DNA from: Thermogemmatispora onikobensis
Lineage (GTDB): Bacteria > Chloroflexota > Ktedonobacteria > Ktedonobacterales > Ktedonobacteraceae
NCBI RefSeq assembly: GCF_001748285.1
Contig: NZ_BDGT01000002.1
Coordinates: 1 to 64,000, forward strand
Length of the DNA: 64,000 bases
Direction of reading: 5' to 3'
The notes beneath the pieces were generated by a model. It was not told where the DNA came from. It worked only from the letters and a program-made list of their open reading frames with translations, and made no database searches. The translations under genes and the position numbers were made by a program. Shown here in pieces: positions 28,796 through 36,589 of this stretch; position 1 is the first letter of the stretch; each line of letters starts with the position of its first letter.

Positions 28796-30799
28796 CTAGC
28801 GGGCCTGGGCCTGAGAAGCGTCTCGGCTGGCTCTCTGCTCTGCGACCTCGCTGGTGCCGGCTGTCTGGCTCTCAACCTGGCGTAGCCAATTCTCCTTCCA
28901 GAGCTGGGAGCGAGCCAGCAGCTCCTCGGCGCTCTTGAGAGAGAACTCGCTCACGTTCCCGCCCATGATGTGAGCAAGCTCGCGCGCGCGCTGCTCGGGG
29001 CGCAGCTCGTTGACGATCGTGATCGTCCGCTCACCCAGCACCTGCTTATTCACATTGAAGTGCAAATCGGCGAAGGCTGCAATCTGGGGCAAATGGGTCA
29101 CGCAGATCACCTGGTGATTGCGGGTCAGCATCCACAGCTTCTCGGCCACCACCTGGCCGCTACGTCCACTAATACCCGAATCGATCTCATCGAAGATCAG
29201 CGTTGGCGTCGCATCGGCCCGGGCCAGGATCGTCTTCAAAGCCAGCATCAGGCGGGAAGTCTCACCGCCCGAAGCGATCTTCGTCAGCGGTTTGAGAGGC
29301 TCGCCTGGATTAGGAGCGATCAGAAACTGGATGCGATCAATGCCGGTCGCGTCGCAGGCGTAGAGCGTCTCGGGTTGGCCGTCGATTGTAGCTGGCACGC
29401 CCTCGGGATCAGGCTCCTGAAGAATCTCCACCGCGAAGCGGGCCCGCTTCATATTCAAATCATCCAGCTGCTCCTCCATCGCGCTGGCCAGGCGAGCGGC
29501 GGCGGCGCGGCGGCGTGTTGACAGCTCCTGGGCGATGCGCCCGATCTCGCGGCGCAGCTGTTGGTCCTGCTGCTCCAGTCTGCGGATATGTTCCTCGCGA
29601 TTGACAATGCGATCCAGCTCCTGGCGATCCTCCTCGGCGCGCCTGAGAATCTCCTCAATCGTCGCTCCATACTTTCGTTTCAAGCGAGCGATCAGATCGA
29701 GGCGCTCCTCGATTTCTGCCAGGCGGGCGGGATCATCCTCGATATCGGCCTCATAACTGCTAATCGCGGCGGCCACATCTTCCAGACGATAGATGGCCTC
29801 ATCCAGGTTTGCCTCCTGCTCCGCGAGGCTCGTATCCAGGCGCGCCAGCTCATTGAGGGCGCGGGTGGCGCTGCGCAGCAGATCGAGGGCTGACTGTGTC
29901 AGGTCGCTGGCCAGCTCCGACCCTTTAATGGCCCCATAGGCCAGGGCGCACAGCTCGCGCATGCGTTCGGCATTGCTCAGGACCTTGCGCTCACGCTCCA
30001 GCTCCTCGATCTCGCCGGGCTGCAGCTCCGCCTTCTCAATTTCCTCGATCTCAAAGCGCAAGAACTCAGCGCGGCGGCTCTCATCGCGTTCCGCCTGCAG
30101 GAGCTGCTGCAGGCTCTTACGCACCTGGCGCCACTCGCTGACGCGGGCTGCCAGCTGTTCGCGCAGTGGTAGCAGCTCAGCGTAGCGATCAAGAAAGTTG
30201 ACATGCTGGTCCGGGCGCAGCAGGCTTAGATGCTCGCTCTGGCCGTGGATATCGATCAGCCAGCTAGCCACCTGCTGCAGGACATGCTGAGAGACAGCGC
30301 GTCCGTTGATCCGAGAGACCGTACGTCCCGAGCGGAAAATATCGCGTGAGAGGATCAGCGTTCCTTCTTCAGGCTGGAGGCCATACTCTTGGAGCAAGCT
30401 GGCGAGAGCCAGGCGTGCATCGGCACTAGAAAGATCGGCGCGGAGGCGTTCCAGGCGCCGGCCCTCCTGGCTTTCGGCCTGCTCCAGGGCCTCATAGAGC
30501 GTATCGCCGACAGCAGCCGCTTCCTCCTCCCCCTCAGCCGTGCGGGCCAGGGGCTGGAAGCCATTGCCGCCGGGCGGCAGCAGCGTCTCCAGCGAAAAGA
30601 CGCCCTCGACACTGGCGCGCTCGCAGCCGGCGCGCACATACTCTGCACCGATCTTTCCTCCCAGCAGGGCGCTAACGGCGTCGATGATGATAGACTTGCC
30701 GGCCCCTGTTTCGCCGGTAAAGACGTTGAAAAGTCGATGGAAAGTGAGATGCAGATTGTCGATGATAGCGAAATCCTTAATATTCAGTTCGAGCAACAT
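28796..30799 (-). CDS. recN: DNA repair protein RecN
   Basis: 667 aa, slightly longer than the usual ~560. The N-terminal Walker A GETGAGKS is at 29-36, a long coiled-coil region follows in the middle, and the SMC-type signature IASGGETSRLML with Walker B LIFDEIDSGISG is in the C-terminal half. RecN is an SMC-like ATPase that acts early in double-strand break repair. The N-terminal region has an insertion at about 65-110 and the C-terminus has a ~40-residue extension rich in Ala, Ser and Gln. The start at 30799 lacks a clear Shine-Dalgarno. It is downstream of nadK (170-bp gap), an association common in bacteria. Confidence 0.97.
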   Translation of the reverse strand: MLLELNIKDFAIIDNLHLTFHRLFNVFTGETGAGKSIIIDAVSALLGGKIGAEYVRAGCERASVEGVFSLETLLPPGGNGFQPLARTAEGEEEAAAVGDTLYEALEQAESQEGRRLERLRADLSSADARLALASLLQEYGLQPEEGTLILSRDIFRSGRTVSRINGRAVSQHVLQQVASWLIDIHGQSEHLSLLRPDQHVNFLDRYAELLPLREQLAARVSEWRQVRKSLQQLLQAERDESRRAEFLRFEIEEIEKAELQPGEIEELERERKVLSNAERMRELCALAYGAIKGSELASDLTQSALDLLRSATRALNELARLDTSLAEQEANLDEAIYRLEDVAAAISSYEADIEDDPARLAEIEERLDLIARLKRKYGATIEEILRRAEEDRQELDRIVNREEHIRRLEQQDQQLRREIGRIAQELSTRRRAAAARLASAMEEQLDDLNMKRARFAVEILQEPDPEGVPATIDGQPETLYACDATGIDRIQFLIAPNPGEPLKPLTKIASGGETSRLMLALKTILARADATPTLIFDEIDSGISGRSGQVVAEKLWMLTRNHQVICVTHLPQIAAFADLHFNVNKQVLGERTITIVNELRPEQRARELAHIMGGNVSEFSLKSAEELLARSQLWKENWLRQVESQTAGTSEVAEQRASRDASQAQAR

Positions 30800-30969
30800 G
30801 GCACTGCACAGGCAACTTTCTCAACGGATGAGCAAAGCGGGAGGCAACAGCGGGCCGGCGGATCGAACCGGCAGCCGGGCCGCCACCTGGCACCCGTTGC
30901 TGAAGGGAGCGCGGGCAAGCGCGCGCCTGGCATCGGGGGATAAGCGAGCGAGTGAGCGTACGAGCGATC

Positions 30970-31812
30970 CTACTCGTCATCTCGCAGCTTCGCATTGATG
31001 ATCTGGTAAAAGTAAGTTGGCGGTCGGCGTCGCAGGAAGCGAGTCTCATATTGGCTTTTCTGGACAGTGACCATTGCGCCGTTGCGTACCTCACGGTTCA
31101 ATTGGCCATCGGCAGAGAAGACACCATTTTGCGAGCCGGTCACGATTTGCAGGCGCACGCAGGCATCGGGGTGAAGAATCAGCGAGCGATCGGAAGCCAG
31201 ATGGGGAGCGATGGGTGTCAAGACCATGCTCTGCACCTGGGGATGGAGCAGTGGCCCCCCGACAGCTAAATTATAGGCCGTTGAGCCGGTAGCTGTTGAG
31301 ACAATCACCCCATCAGCATAGGTTGTACTATAAAAATGATCGTCGATCCAGATACCTACCTGCACCACGCGGGGCCAGGTGCCGCGTGCGATCACGATAT
31401 CGTTGAGCGCCAGAAAGGTTTCGCTTTGTCCTTCCTGATCCAGGGTGGCGGTGAGCATAGTGCGTGTATCCACCCAGACCGAATCATCCTTCTCCAGATA
31501 GTGTACCAGCTCGTAGGGAAGATCGCGCGGCTCCAGTTCTGTCAGAAAGCCGACACGCCCGTACTTTACTCCCACGATTGGGATACCATCGGCAGCACAC
31601 AGGCGCGCGGCGTGCAAAATCGTACCATCGCCGCCCAGCACGATGGCCAACTCGCAGCCCTGCAGCAGGCCCGCGGGGGTCTCCTCCCCCTCCTCGCGGA
31701 TATCAACACTACGAACCTCGTAGCCGCGGCGGCGCAGAAACGGTTCGATCTGGGCAGCAGCCTCAGCGGTGTGCTGTTTGCGGCCCTGATAGAATATCGC
31801 GATGACCTTCAC
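30970..31812 (-). CDS. nadK: NAD kinase
   Basis: 280 aa. The GGDGT motif is at 60-64 (VLGGDGTILHAARL), the Asn-Asp pair at 137-138 (ALNDIVIARG) and the TGSTAYNLAVGGP motif begins at 175, all diagnostic for NADP-forming NAD kinases. The start codon is GTG at 31812 (residue Val as Met), supported by GGAG at 31819-31822 with 6-nt spacing; there is no nearby in-frame ATG. NadK converts NAD to NADP. The gene has a -35/-10 promoter far upstream (32019-32047) and therefore a ~200-nt leader with two strong hairpins. Confidence 0.97.
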   Translation of the reverse strand: MKVIAIFYQGRKQHTAEAAAQIEPFLRRRGYEVRSVDIREEGEETPAGLLQGCELAIVLGGDGTILHAARLCAADGIPIVGVKYGRVGFLTELEPRDLPYELVHYLEKDDSVWVDTRTMLTATLDQEGQSETFLALNDIVIARGTWPRVVQVGIWIDDHFYSTTYADGVIVSTATGSTAYNLAVGGPLLHPQVQSMVLTPIAPHLASDRSLILHPDACVRLQIVTGSQNGVFSADGQLNREVRNGAMVTVQKSQYETRFLRRRPPTYFYQIINAKLRDDE

Positions 31813-31916
31813 AGATGGCTCCAGTTCGTCCGGTTGCGTCGGGTCGGGTCGGGTCGGTCAGTCGGGGATGGCCCGGCACCCCCACGGATCTGCGGTTTGC
31901 CCCGCACTCCTGGATA

Positions 31917-31943
31917 GCTCGCCAGGCACGCCCCCTGGCGAGC
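31917..31943 (-). repeat. 10-bp perfect hairpin in nadK leader
   Basis: GCTCGCCAGG (31917-31926) and CCTGGCGAGC (31934-31943) form a perfect 10-bp stem with a 7-nt loop, about 105-131 nt upstream of the GTG. No U-tract follows on the transcribed strand, so it is not a simple terminator; it could be a protein- or translation-regulatory element. Confidence 0.5.
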
Positions 31944-31976
31944 AACCGCCTCGTGGTGTGGTGCACAGCTTCCAGC

Positions 31977-31994
31977 AGAAGCCGTTTGGCTTCT
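31977..31994 (-). repeat. 7-bp hairpin in nadK leader
   Basis: AGAAGCC (31977-31983), 4-nt loop, GGCTTCT (31988-31994). It is the first strong structure in the leader, about 18-35 nt after the expected start point. Confidence 0.4.
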
Positions 31995-32018
31995 ACCACA
32001 GCGGAGTGTCACACGGTA

Positions 32019-32047
32019 ATGGTACGTCATCTAGATAGGCTTGTCAA
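32019..32047 (-). promoter_or_regulatory. Sigma70-type promoter of nadK
   Basis: On the minus strand a perfect TTGACA (32042-32047), a 17-bp spacer and TACCAT (32019-32024, four of six). Expected start about 32012. Confidence 0.65.
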
Positions 32048-32118
32048 CCGTAGTGCAGCCAGGCTCGGAAGGGCAGAAGCCCCCTCCCGAGCCGCTTGAG
32101 AGCGAACAGACAGATTTT

Positions 32119-33300
32119 CTAGTTCGTTCGGTAGCCGTGGCGCTGGCGGCTGTTGTTGTCTGGCGGCAGGCCCGCGCTGAGTGACGTCAGGTTGACCGCC
32201 AGGGAATCGCTATGGGCCAGGGCCGCCCGTGGAAGCTGCTTCTCAATCGCCTGAATAAACGAGGCCTTGCAGACGCTGGCCGGTTGATCGTTAGTAGCCA
32301 CGCAGATCCCTGCCGTCAAATAATTGGCCACGCCCAGGATGCTCTTCGAAATGGACGTGCTTGAATTAGTGATCTGAATCGCAATATCCTTCTGCGAGAG
32401 GCCGCTGAGCAACCCCGGGTCAACGGTCTGGCCTTGTGACATATAGATATTGGCGATGTCCAGGAAAGGGAAACCGCCGCTGGGATTGAGGGCGTTCACC
32501 AGCTGTTGCTGCTCCTGATTGGGGGTCTGCAGGGCCTGCTGATTGCGGTCTTCGACCTCTAGCGGCACAAAATCAATATAGGAGCTGGTATAGCTGCTGC
32601 CGTAGAAGGTGAAGGTCGCCGTATCAGGATAGACATCGCTACTCGAAGAGGTCGTCTCTGGGAGGGCGCTGAAGTGGCCAAAGCGGCTCAGAGCAATTAC
32701 CAGCGACCAGCGTTCCGCGGCGCAATACGGGCAGAACTCTGCACCCCAGTAGAAGACCTCGGGCTTGCCGTGGGGGCCTACCAGACGATCGCGGTTCGTG
32801 ACGGCCTTCAAGGGACTCTTCTGTCCACCGGTGCCGATTTGCGCCAGCAAATTGGAGTCGACGCTCGTCACCGTCTTCAGGACCTCGGGGTCGGTGCTGC
32901 CGCGTGCTCCAGAGCTGCTGTGCTGCTGAGAGAGGACAATGAAGCCTCCTATGATCGCCAGCACGACAATCAAGGCCCCGGCGACGATCAGCCAGCGTGT
33001 TCGTCCACTGACGCGCTGGCGTGTGTAGCGGCGCTGGGTCTGGCGGGCCGTGCTGCTCGGGCGGCTGCTCGCTTCCGTGCGCGTGGTAGTACGCACTGTG
33101 GCGGTGCTTACGCTCTTGGGAGAGGTGCCCGCTGTGCTCGTCGAACTCGAAGAAGGGGTCCTGCTCTGGGCTCCCCCTGCCGGTGCGCCACCGGCGCCCT
33201 GCGGACTGCGGCTCTGCAGCTGGGCCTGCGCCTGAATCTGCGCCCGTCGCTGGACTGCAGAGGAGCCGCTGCCGCTGTTTTTCTTGCGCTTTTTGGCCAT
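32119..33300 (-). CDS. DUF929 thioredoxin-like membrane-anchored protein
   Basis: 393 aa. A long Ser/Thr/Arg/Gln-rich N-terminal region (1-100) precedes one transmembrane helix at about 103-125. The following extracytoplasmic domain has CPYC at 190-193 ([16 protein letters not shown]), like a thioredoxin active site, and matches the DUF929 pattern known from Chloroflexota, actinobacteria and archaea. The likely location is anchored outside the membrane, where it could act as a disulfide oxidoreductase; activity is inferred. The N-terminal segment resembles that of small secretory or spore-surface proteins and is probably disordered. Transcription likely starts from the extended -10 at 33376-33384. 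Confidence 0.85.
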   Translation of the reverse strand: MAKKRKKNSGSGSSAVQRRAQIQAQAQLQSRSPQGAGGAPAGGAQSRTPSSSSTSTAGTSPKSVSTATVRTTTRTEASSRPSSTARQTQRRYTRQRVSGRTRWLIVAGALIVVLAIIGGFIVLSQQHSSSGARGSTDPEVLKTVTSVDSNLLAQIGTGGQKSPLKAVTNRDRLVGPHGKPEVFYWGAEFCPYCAAERWSLVIALSRFGHFSALPETTSSSSDVYPDTATFTFYGSSYTSSYIDFVPLEVEDRNQQALQTPNQEQQQLVNALNPSGGFPFLDIANIYMSQGQTVDPGLLSGLSQKDIAIQITNSSTSISKSILGVANYLTAGICVATNDQPASVCKASFIQAIEKQLPRAALAHSDSLAVNLTSLSAGLPPDNNSRQRHGYRTN

Positions 33301-33375
33301 GCTATTCGTTTCCCATTTAGGAATTGTTGAACCAGGTGACTTGAGGAATCGTTTGGCTGCCGGGTATCGCCAGTT

Positions 33376-33384
33376 ATTATAGCA
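33376..33384 (-). promoter_or_regulatory. Extended -10 promoter of DUF929 gene
   Basis: On the minus strand TGC followed by a perfect TATAAT (33381 down to 33376). No good -35 at 17-18 bp. About 75 bp upstream of the ATG at 33300. Confidence 0.6.
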
Positions 33385-33548
33385 CGGGTCCTTTGAATGG
33401 AACAGGGCAGGAGTGCGGAGCGAGCATGCAGGGCTGGCCGCCGGGTAAGAACAGCTCGGAGAGCGGAGAAGGCGCTCTGGCTGGCCTGTCTGAGAAGCAG
33501 GCGAGGAGGCTACCGACCTGGTTGGGCCAGGAGCCGGCGGGGTCAGGG

Positions 33549-35147
33549 TCAGCTTCCTGAGCCGGGATGGGTCGTCTCCGGGCTGTCAGCTACGCGGGTC
33601 TGCAGGTACTCGCGCGCCAGCCAGAGGGCCTCTTCCTTCGAGTGGATACGCTCCTCGGCGCGGGCCTCAGCGATGACTTCGAGCAGTTCACCGATCAGTG
33701 GGCCTGGCTCCAATCCCAGACGGCGCATCAGCTCGTGGCCTGTCAGCAGGCGCGTTGGCAGAAAGCGCTCGCGCTCATGCAGATAGCTGCGCAGCAGCAG
33801 TGCTACGCAGGCAAGGTGTGCTTCCCAGGCACCAGTGGGGCGCCGGGGGTAGTCGGGGCCGTAGGTGGCCAGATGGTCGGCCAGTGAGAAAAGAGCCACA
33901 TGCAAACCCTGCACACCCAGATCGACAAAGTAGCGACGAATAGCACGCGGCGTCACCGTCTCCTGCTGGGCAAGCTGGCCCGGACGCATGTGATGGAGCG
34001 TCACCAGACGCACCAGATGGCGATCATGGCCGCTGGCGCTCAGGCGCTTCATCACACCCTCGGCGAGCGGGGCGCCAGCTTGCTGGTGGCCGTAGAAATG
34101 GCTGACTCCTTGCTCATCGTAGCTCAGGGTGACAGGCTTGCCGATATCGTGCAAAAGAGCGGCCAGCTTCAAAGCTGGTTTCGTCAGCTCGGAGAGCGAC
34201 AGCAGGTTCTGATGGCTCGCCTCGGCCAACAGCGCGCGCAGCTGGGCGATCTTCTCCGCCAGCTCAGGAGCCAGCAGGAGCGGCTGACTCCACGAAGCAC
34301 AGGACAGCTCGTCCAGTGAGAGCGGCTCGGGATACAAGGCGCGGACCACTGCCTCCAGGGCGCTCACGGTCTCTAGCGAGTGCTCAAAAACGTCCCAATG
34401 ATGGGGAGGTGGCTGTGGCATGCCTCGGGCGGGGGCCAGCTCCGGGATCAGGACAGTGAGCAGGCCGTGGTGATCGAGCAGACGCAAGCTGCTGGTGCCA
34501 TCCTCCTGTCCGAGCAGCTGGTACAGCTCGCCGTGGAGGCGCTCAGCCACCTCGGTGGCTAGCAGCCCGACGTCGCGGCGGATGAGAGCTTCGGTAGTGG
34601 GCTCGATCCGCAGGATGTAGCGGTGTGAAAGGCGGATGGCGCGCAGCAGACGCACCGGGCTGCTGCGAAAGACCTCCTCGTTGACTGCCCGCAGCAGACG
34701 AGCCTGAGCATCGGCGAGGCCACCGCAGGGATCGATCCACGGCAGGGAGAGCAGAGCGGAAGGAGAGGGCAGGCTCAGGAGTGCGTCCAGAGGTAGCGCC
34801 AGAGCATTCACTGTAAAGTCACGCTGGCGCAGGTCTTCCTCAATGCTGGAGCCCGCCAGCGGGGCCATGTCGAGCGTCCACTCGCCTGTTGGCTGGCGTA
34901 CCACGACCCGACTGGCTTTTTCATGCATATAGGCATAATAGCCGCCGAGGGCATCGGCCAGCTGGCGCGCCAACAGCGGCGCCTCACCGACGACGACCAG
35001 ATCCCAGTCGACGGTGGGTAGGCCCAGTAACAGGTTGCGCAAGGCCCCACCTACCAGATACACCTGAGTCTGGTGCCGCTCTGCAAAGAAGCGCGCTACT
35101 TGCTTCAGTAGCTCGTAGGTTTCTTGCTCTAAAAAAGGCACCGACAT
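33549..35147 (-). CDS. CCA tRNA nucleotidyltransferase / poly(A) polymerase family, with HD domain
   Basis: 532 aa. The nucleotidyltransferase signature is [24 protein letters not shown], with GG at 33-34 and the metal-binding D47xD49. Helical RNA-binding subdomains follow, and an HD phosphohydrolase motif LLHDIGKP has H333-D334. This combination is typical of bacterial CCA-adding or poly(A) polymerase-like enzymes of class II with an HD domain, which mature tRNA 3' ends. The family splits into CCA-, CC- and A-adding types, so the precise activity is undetermined. GGGAGAGAG sits next to the ATG at 35147. The gene is divergent from cas6 (198 bp apart). Confidence 0.9.
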   Translation of the reverse strand: MSVPFLEQETYELLKQVARFFAERHQTQVYLVGGALRNLLLGLPTVDWDLVVVGEAPLLARQLADALGGYYAYMHEKASRVVVRQPTGEWTLDMAPLAGSSIEEDLRQRDFTVNALALPLDALLSLPSPSALLSLPWIDPCGGLADAQARLLRAVNEEVFRSSPVRLLRAIRLSHRYILRIEPTTEALIRRDVGLLATEVAERLHGELYQLLGQEDGTSSLRLLDHHGLLTVLIPELAPARGMPQPPPHHWDVFEHSLETVSALEAVVRALYPEPLSLDELSCASWSQPLLLAPELAEKIAQLRALLAEASHQNLLSLSELTKPALKLAALLHDIGKPVTLSYDEQGVSHFYGHQQAGAPLAEGVMKRLSASGHDRHLVRLVTLHHMRPGQLAQQETVTPRAIRRYFVDLGVQGLHVALFSLADHLATYGPDYPRRPTGAWEAHLACVALLLRSYLHERERFLPTRLLTGHELMRRLGLEPGPLIGELLEVIAEARAEERIHSKEEALWLAREYLQTRVADSPETTHPGSGS

Positions 35148-35242
35148 CTCTCTCCCTGCTCATTAGATCGGGGTGGCAATGCCTGGGCGCGGAAAAAGGA
35201 GCTTCTCCCTGTCCCGTCAGCAGCCACCTTTCCTACTCCTGC

Positions 35243-35271
35243 TGGACAAGAGGTTATACATATTTTATGCT
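35243..35271 (+). promoter_or_regulatory. Candidate promoter of orphan cas6
   Basis: TGGACA (35243-35248, five of six), 17-bp spacer, TATGCT (35266-35271, four of six) in an AT-rich segment. An overlapping TGC-TAACAT at 35268-35276 could also serve as an extended -10. Confidence 0.5.
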
Positions 35272-35345
35272 AACATACAGTTGTGGCAGTTGCAACCATT
35301 AACCTGTGGTACATCTACATATGAGAGTTCTCGGAAGGGGCGAGC

Positions 35346-36347
35346 ATGGAAACCACAGCTCTAGTATCGCCGGGCAGCTTCAAAGCTGATCTTTATGCCC
35401 TGCATCTGCGATTGCGGCCATTGCAGCCGGGGACCTTAATGCCGTTTTCGGGAGAACTGGTGCATGGGGCCTGGCTCGAATGGCTGCGTGGTGCAGCCCC
35501 GGATGTCTCGGCACGCCTCCACGAAGGAAACAAGCGTCGCCTCTTCACCTGCTCCAGTCTGCAATTTCCGCTGCCGCCGGCCCAGGTCAGAGAGGCGGAG
35601 CGCAACAATCGGCACCTCCCGCTCAGCCCGGAGAAGACCTATACCATCCGCATTACCTTGCTGCTCGGCGAGCTATTCCCGCATTTCTACAAAGCCCTGA
35701 TCCAATTCAACCACTTCAGTGGCAATCTGCGCCGTTCACCTTTCATGCAGATTGGGCGCCAGGTCTTTCTGCTGGAAGAGGTCATTGCCAGCCCCGACGA
35801 CCCTGCACGCTGGACGGGTTTCACTACCTTTCGTGAGCTGGCTGCGCAAGCGGCCTTGTTGCAGCCCGCGCGCTGCGAACGCATGACTTTAGAATTTGAT
35901 TCCCTCACGACCTTTAATTGGATTAACACGCGCAACAAAGTCTATGGCAACTATTATGCTCTGCTTCCGTTACCACGCTACCTTTTCCCCGGCCTGGCCA
36001 AGCGCTGGCAGGAGCTCGTCTCACAAGAGCCGGAGACGCGCGAGCTGGCCGTGCTGGTCCAGCCTGAGCTGATCGAAGAGTATATTCTTGACGATGGTAT
36101 TGTCATCGACGACTATGACTTGCGCCCGCATCAGGTGCATTTCTCTACGCATGTTCAACCGGGCTTTATCGGGCGTTGCGTCTACCGCCTGCGTGGGCCT
36201 GATCCTCCGCCAGCCTCTGGGTCAGCGTTGGCGGCGGGGCCAGCTCTGACGGTGCGGCAACAGCTCTGGCTTCTCGCCTATCTGGCTTTCTACTCTGGTG
36301 TAGGGTACAAAACGCCTATGGGCATGGGGCGAGTGCGCCCTCTATAG
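35346..36347 (+). CDS. cas6: Cas6-like CRISPR RNA endoribonuclease, orphan
   Basis: 333 aa. The C-terminal Gly-rich signature GVGYKTPMGMGRVRPL closes the protein (the last 14 residues are 320-333), a hallmark of the Cas6 RAMP fold. A candidate catalytic His is H40 in GELVHGAWLEWL, where the related signature is usually GExxHGAxL. The N-terminal ferredoxin-like domain spans about 14-130. Cas6 cleaves the CRISPR precursor RNA within repeats. No other cas gene and no CRISPR repeat array lies in the window; the neighbours are a tRNA nucleotidyltransferase and an FHA-PrsW protein. Hence it is an orphan that may serve a remote array or have another RNA substrate. AAGGGG precedes the ATG. Confidence 0.85.
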   Translation: METTALVSPGSFKADLYALHLRLRPLQPGTLMPFSGELVHGAWLEWLRGAAPDVSARLHEGNKRRLFTCSSLQFPLPPAQVREAERNNRHLPLSPEKTYTIRITLLLGELFPHFYKALIQFNHFSGNLRRSPFMQIGRQVFLLEEVIASPDDPARWTGFTTFRELAAQAALLQPARCERMTLEFDSLTTFNWINTRNKVYGNYYALLPLPRYLFPGLAKRWQELVSQEPETRELAVLVQPELIEEYILDDGIVIDDYDLRPHQVHFSTHVQPGFIGRCVYRLRGPDPPPASGSALAAGPALTVRQQLWLLAYLAFYSGVGYKTPMGMGRVRPL

Positions 36348-36459
36348 AGAGGAAAGCGCTTTATAGAATGAAGCCCTGACATCGTTCTCAGTCTGTCGTC
36401 TACGCGTGGCGGGTGAGCTATCTCTGCGGCCAGGTGGCTTACTCTCCCCGCGCTTTCTA

Positions 36460-36468
36460 TGCTACCAT
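36460..36468 (+). promoter_or_regulatory. Weak extended -10-like element before FHA-PrsW gene
   Basis: TGC followed by TACCAT (36463-36468, four of six -10 bases) about 120 bp before the gene. There is no -35. Listed as a candidate because the same TGC context is seen upstream of many genes here. Confidence 0.25.
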
Positions 36469-36589
36469 TATATAGCAGTGATGCAGCCTGAGCCGAGCGA
36501 GCGGTCCATCCAAGCCGTAGTACGTAGGCAGAACATGCAGAGCGCGTACTGACGATCAAAACAGCTATTGCCCCAGGAACGCATGGACA

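Larger units (their letters stand above)
31813..32118 (-). other. nadK promoter and structured leader region, 306 bp
   Basis: This gap between nadK and the DUF929 gene holds the nadK promoter (32019-32047) and the transcribed leader of about 200 nt with hairpins at 31977-31994 and 31917-31943. Near 31834-31860 there is a short GTCGGGTCGGGTC-type tandem. No open frame with coding signs was found. Confidence 0.55.

Noticed and set aside
30835-30910. tRNA-like sequence (GGTTCGATCC on the minus strand)
   Set aside because: The T-stem does not pair and no acceptor, D- or anticodon stems could be drawn.
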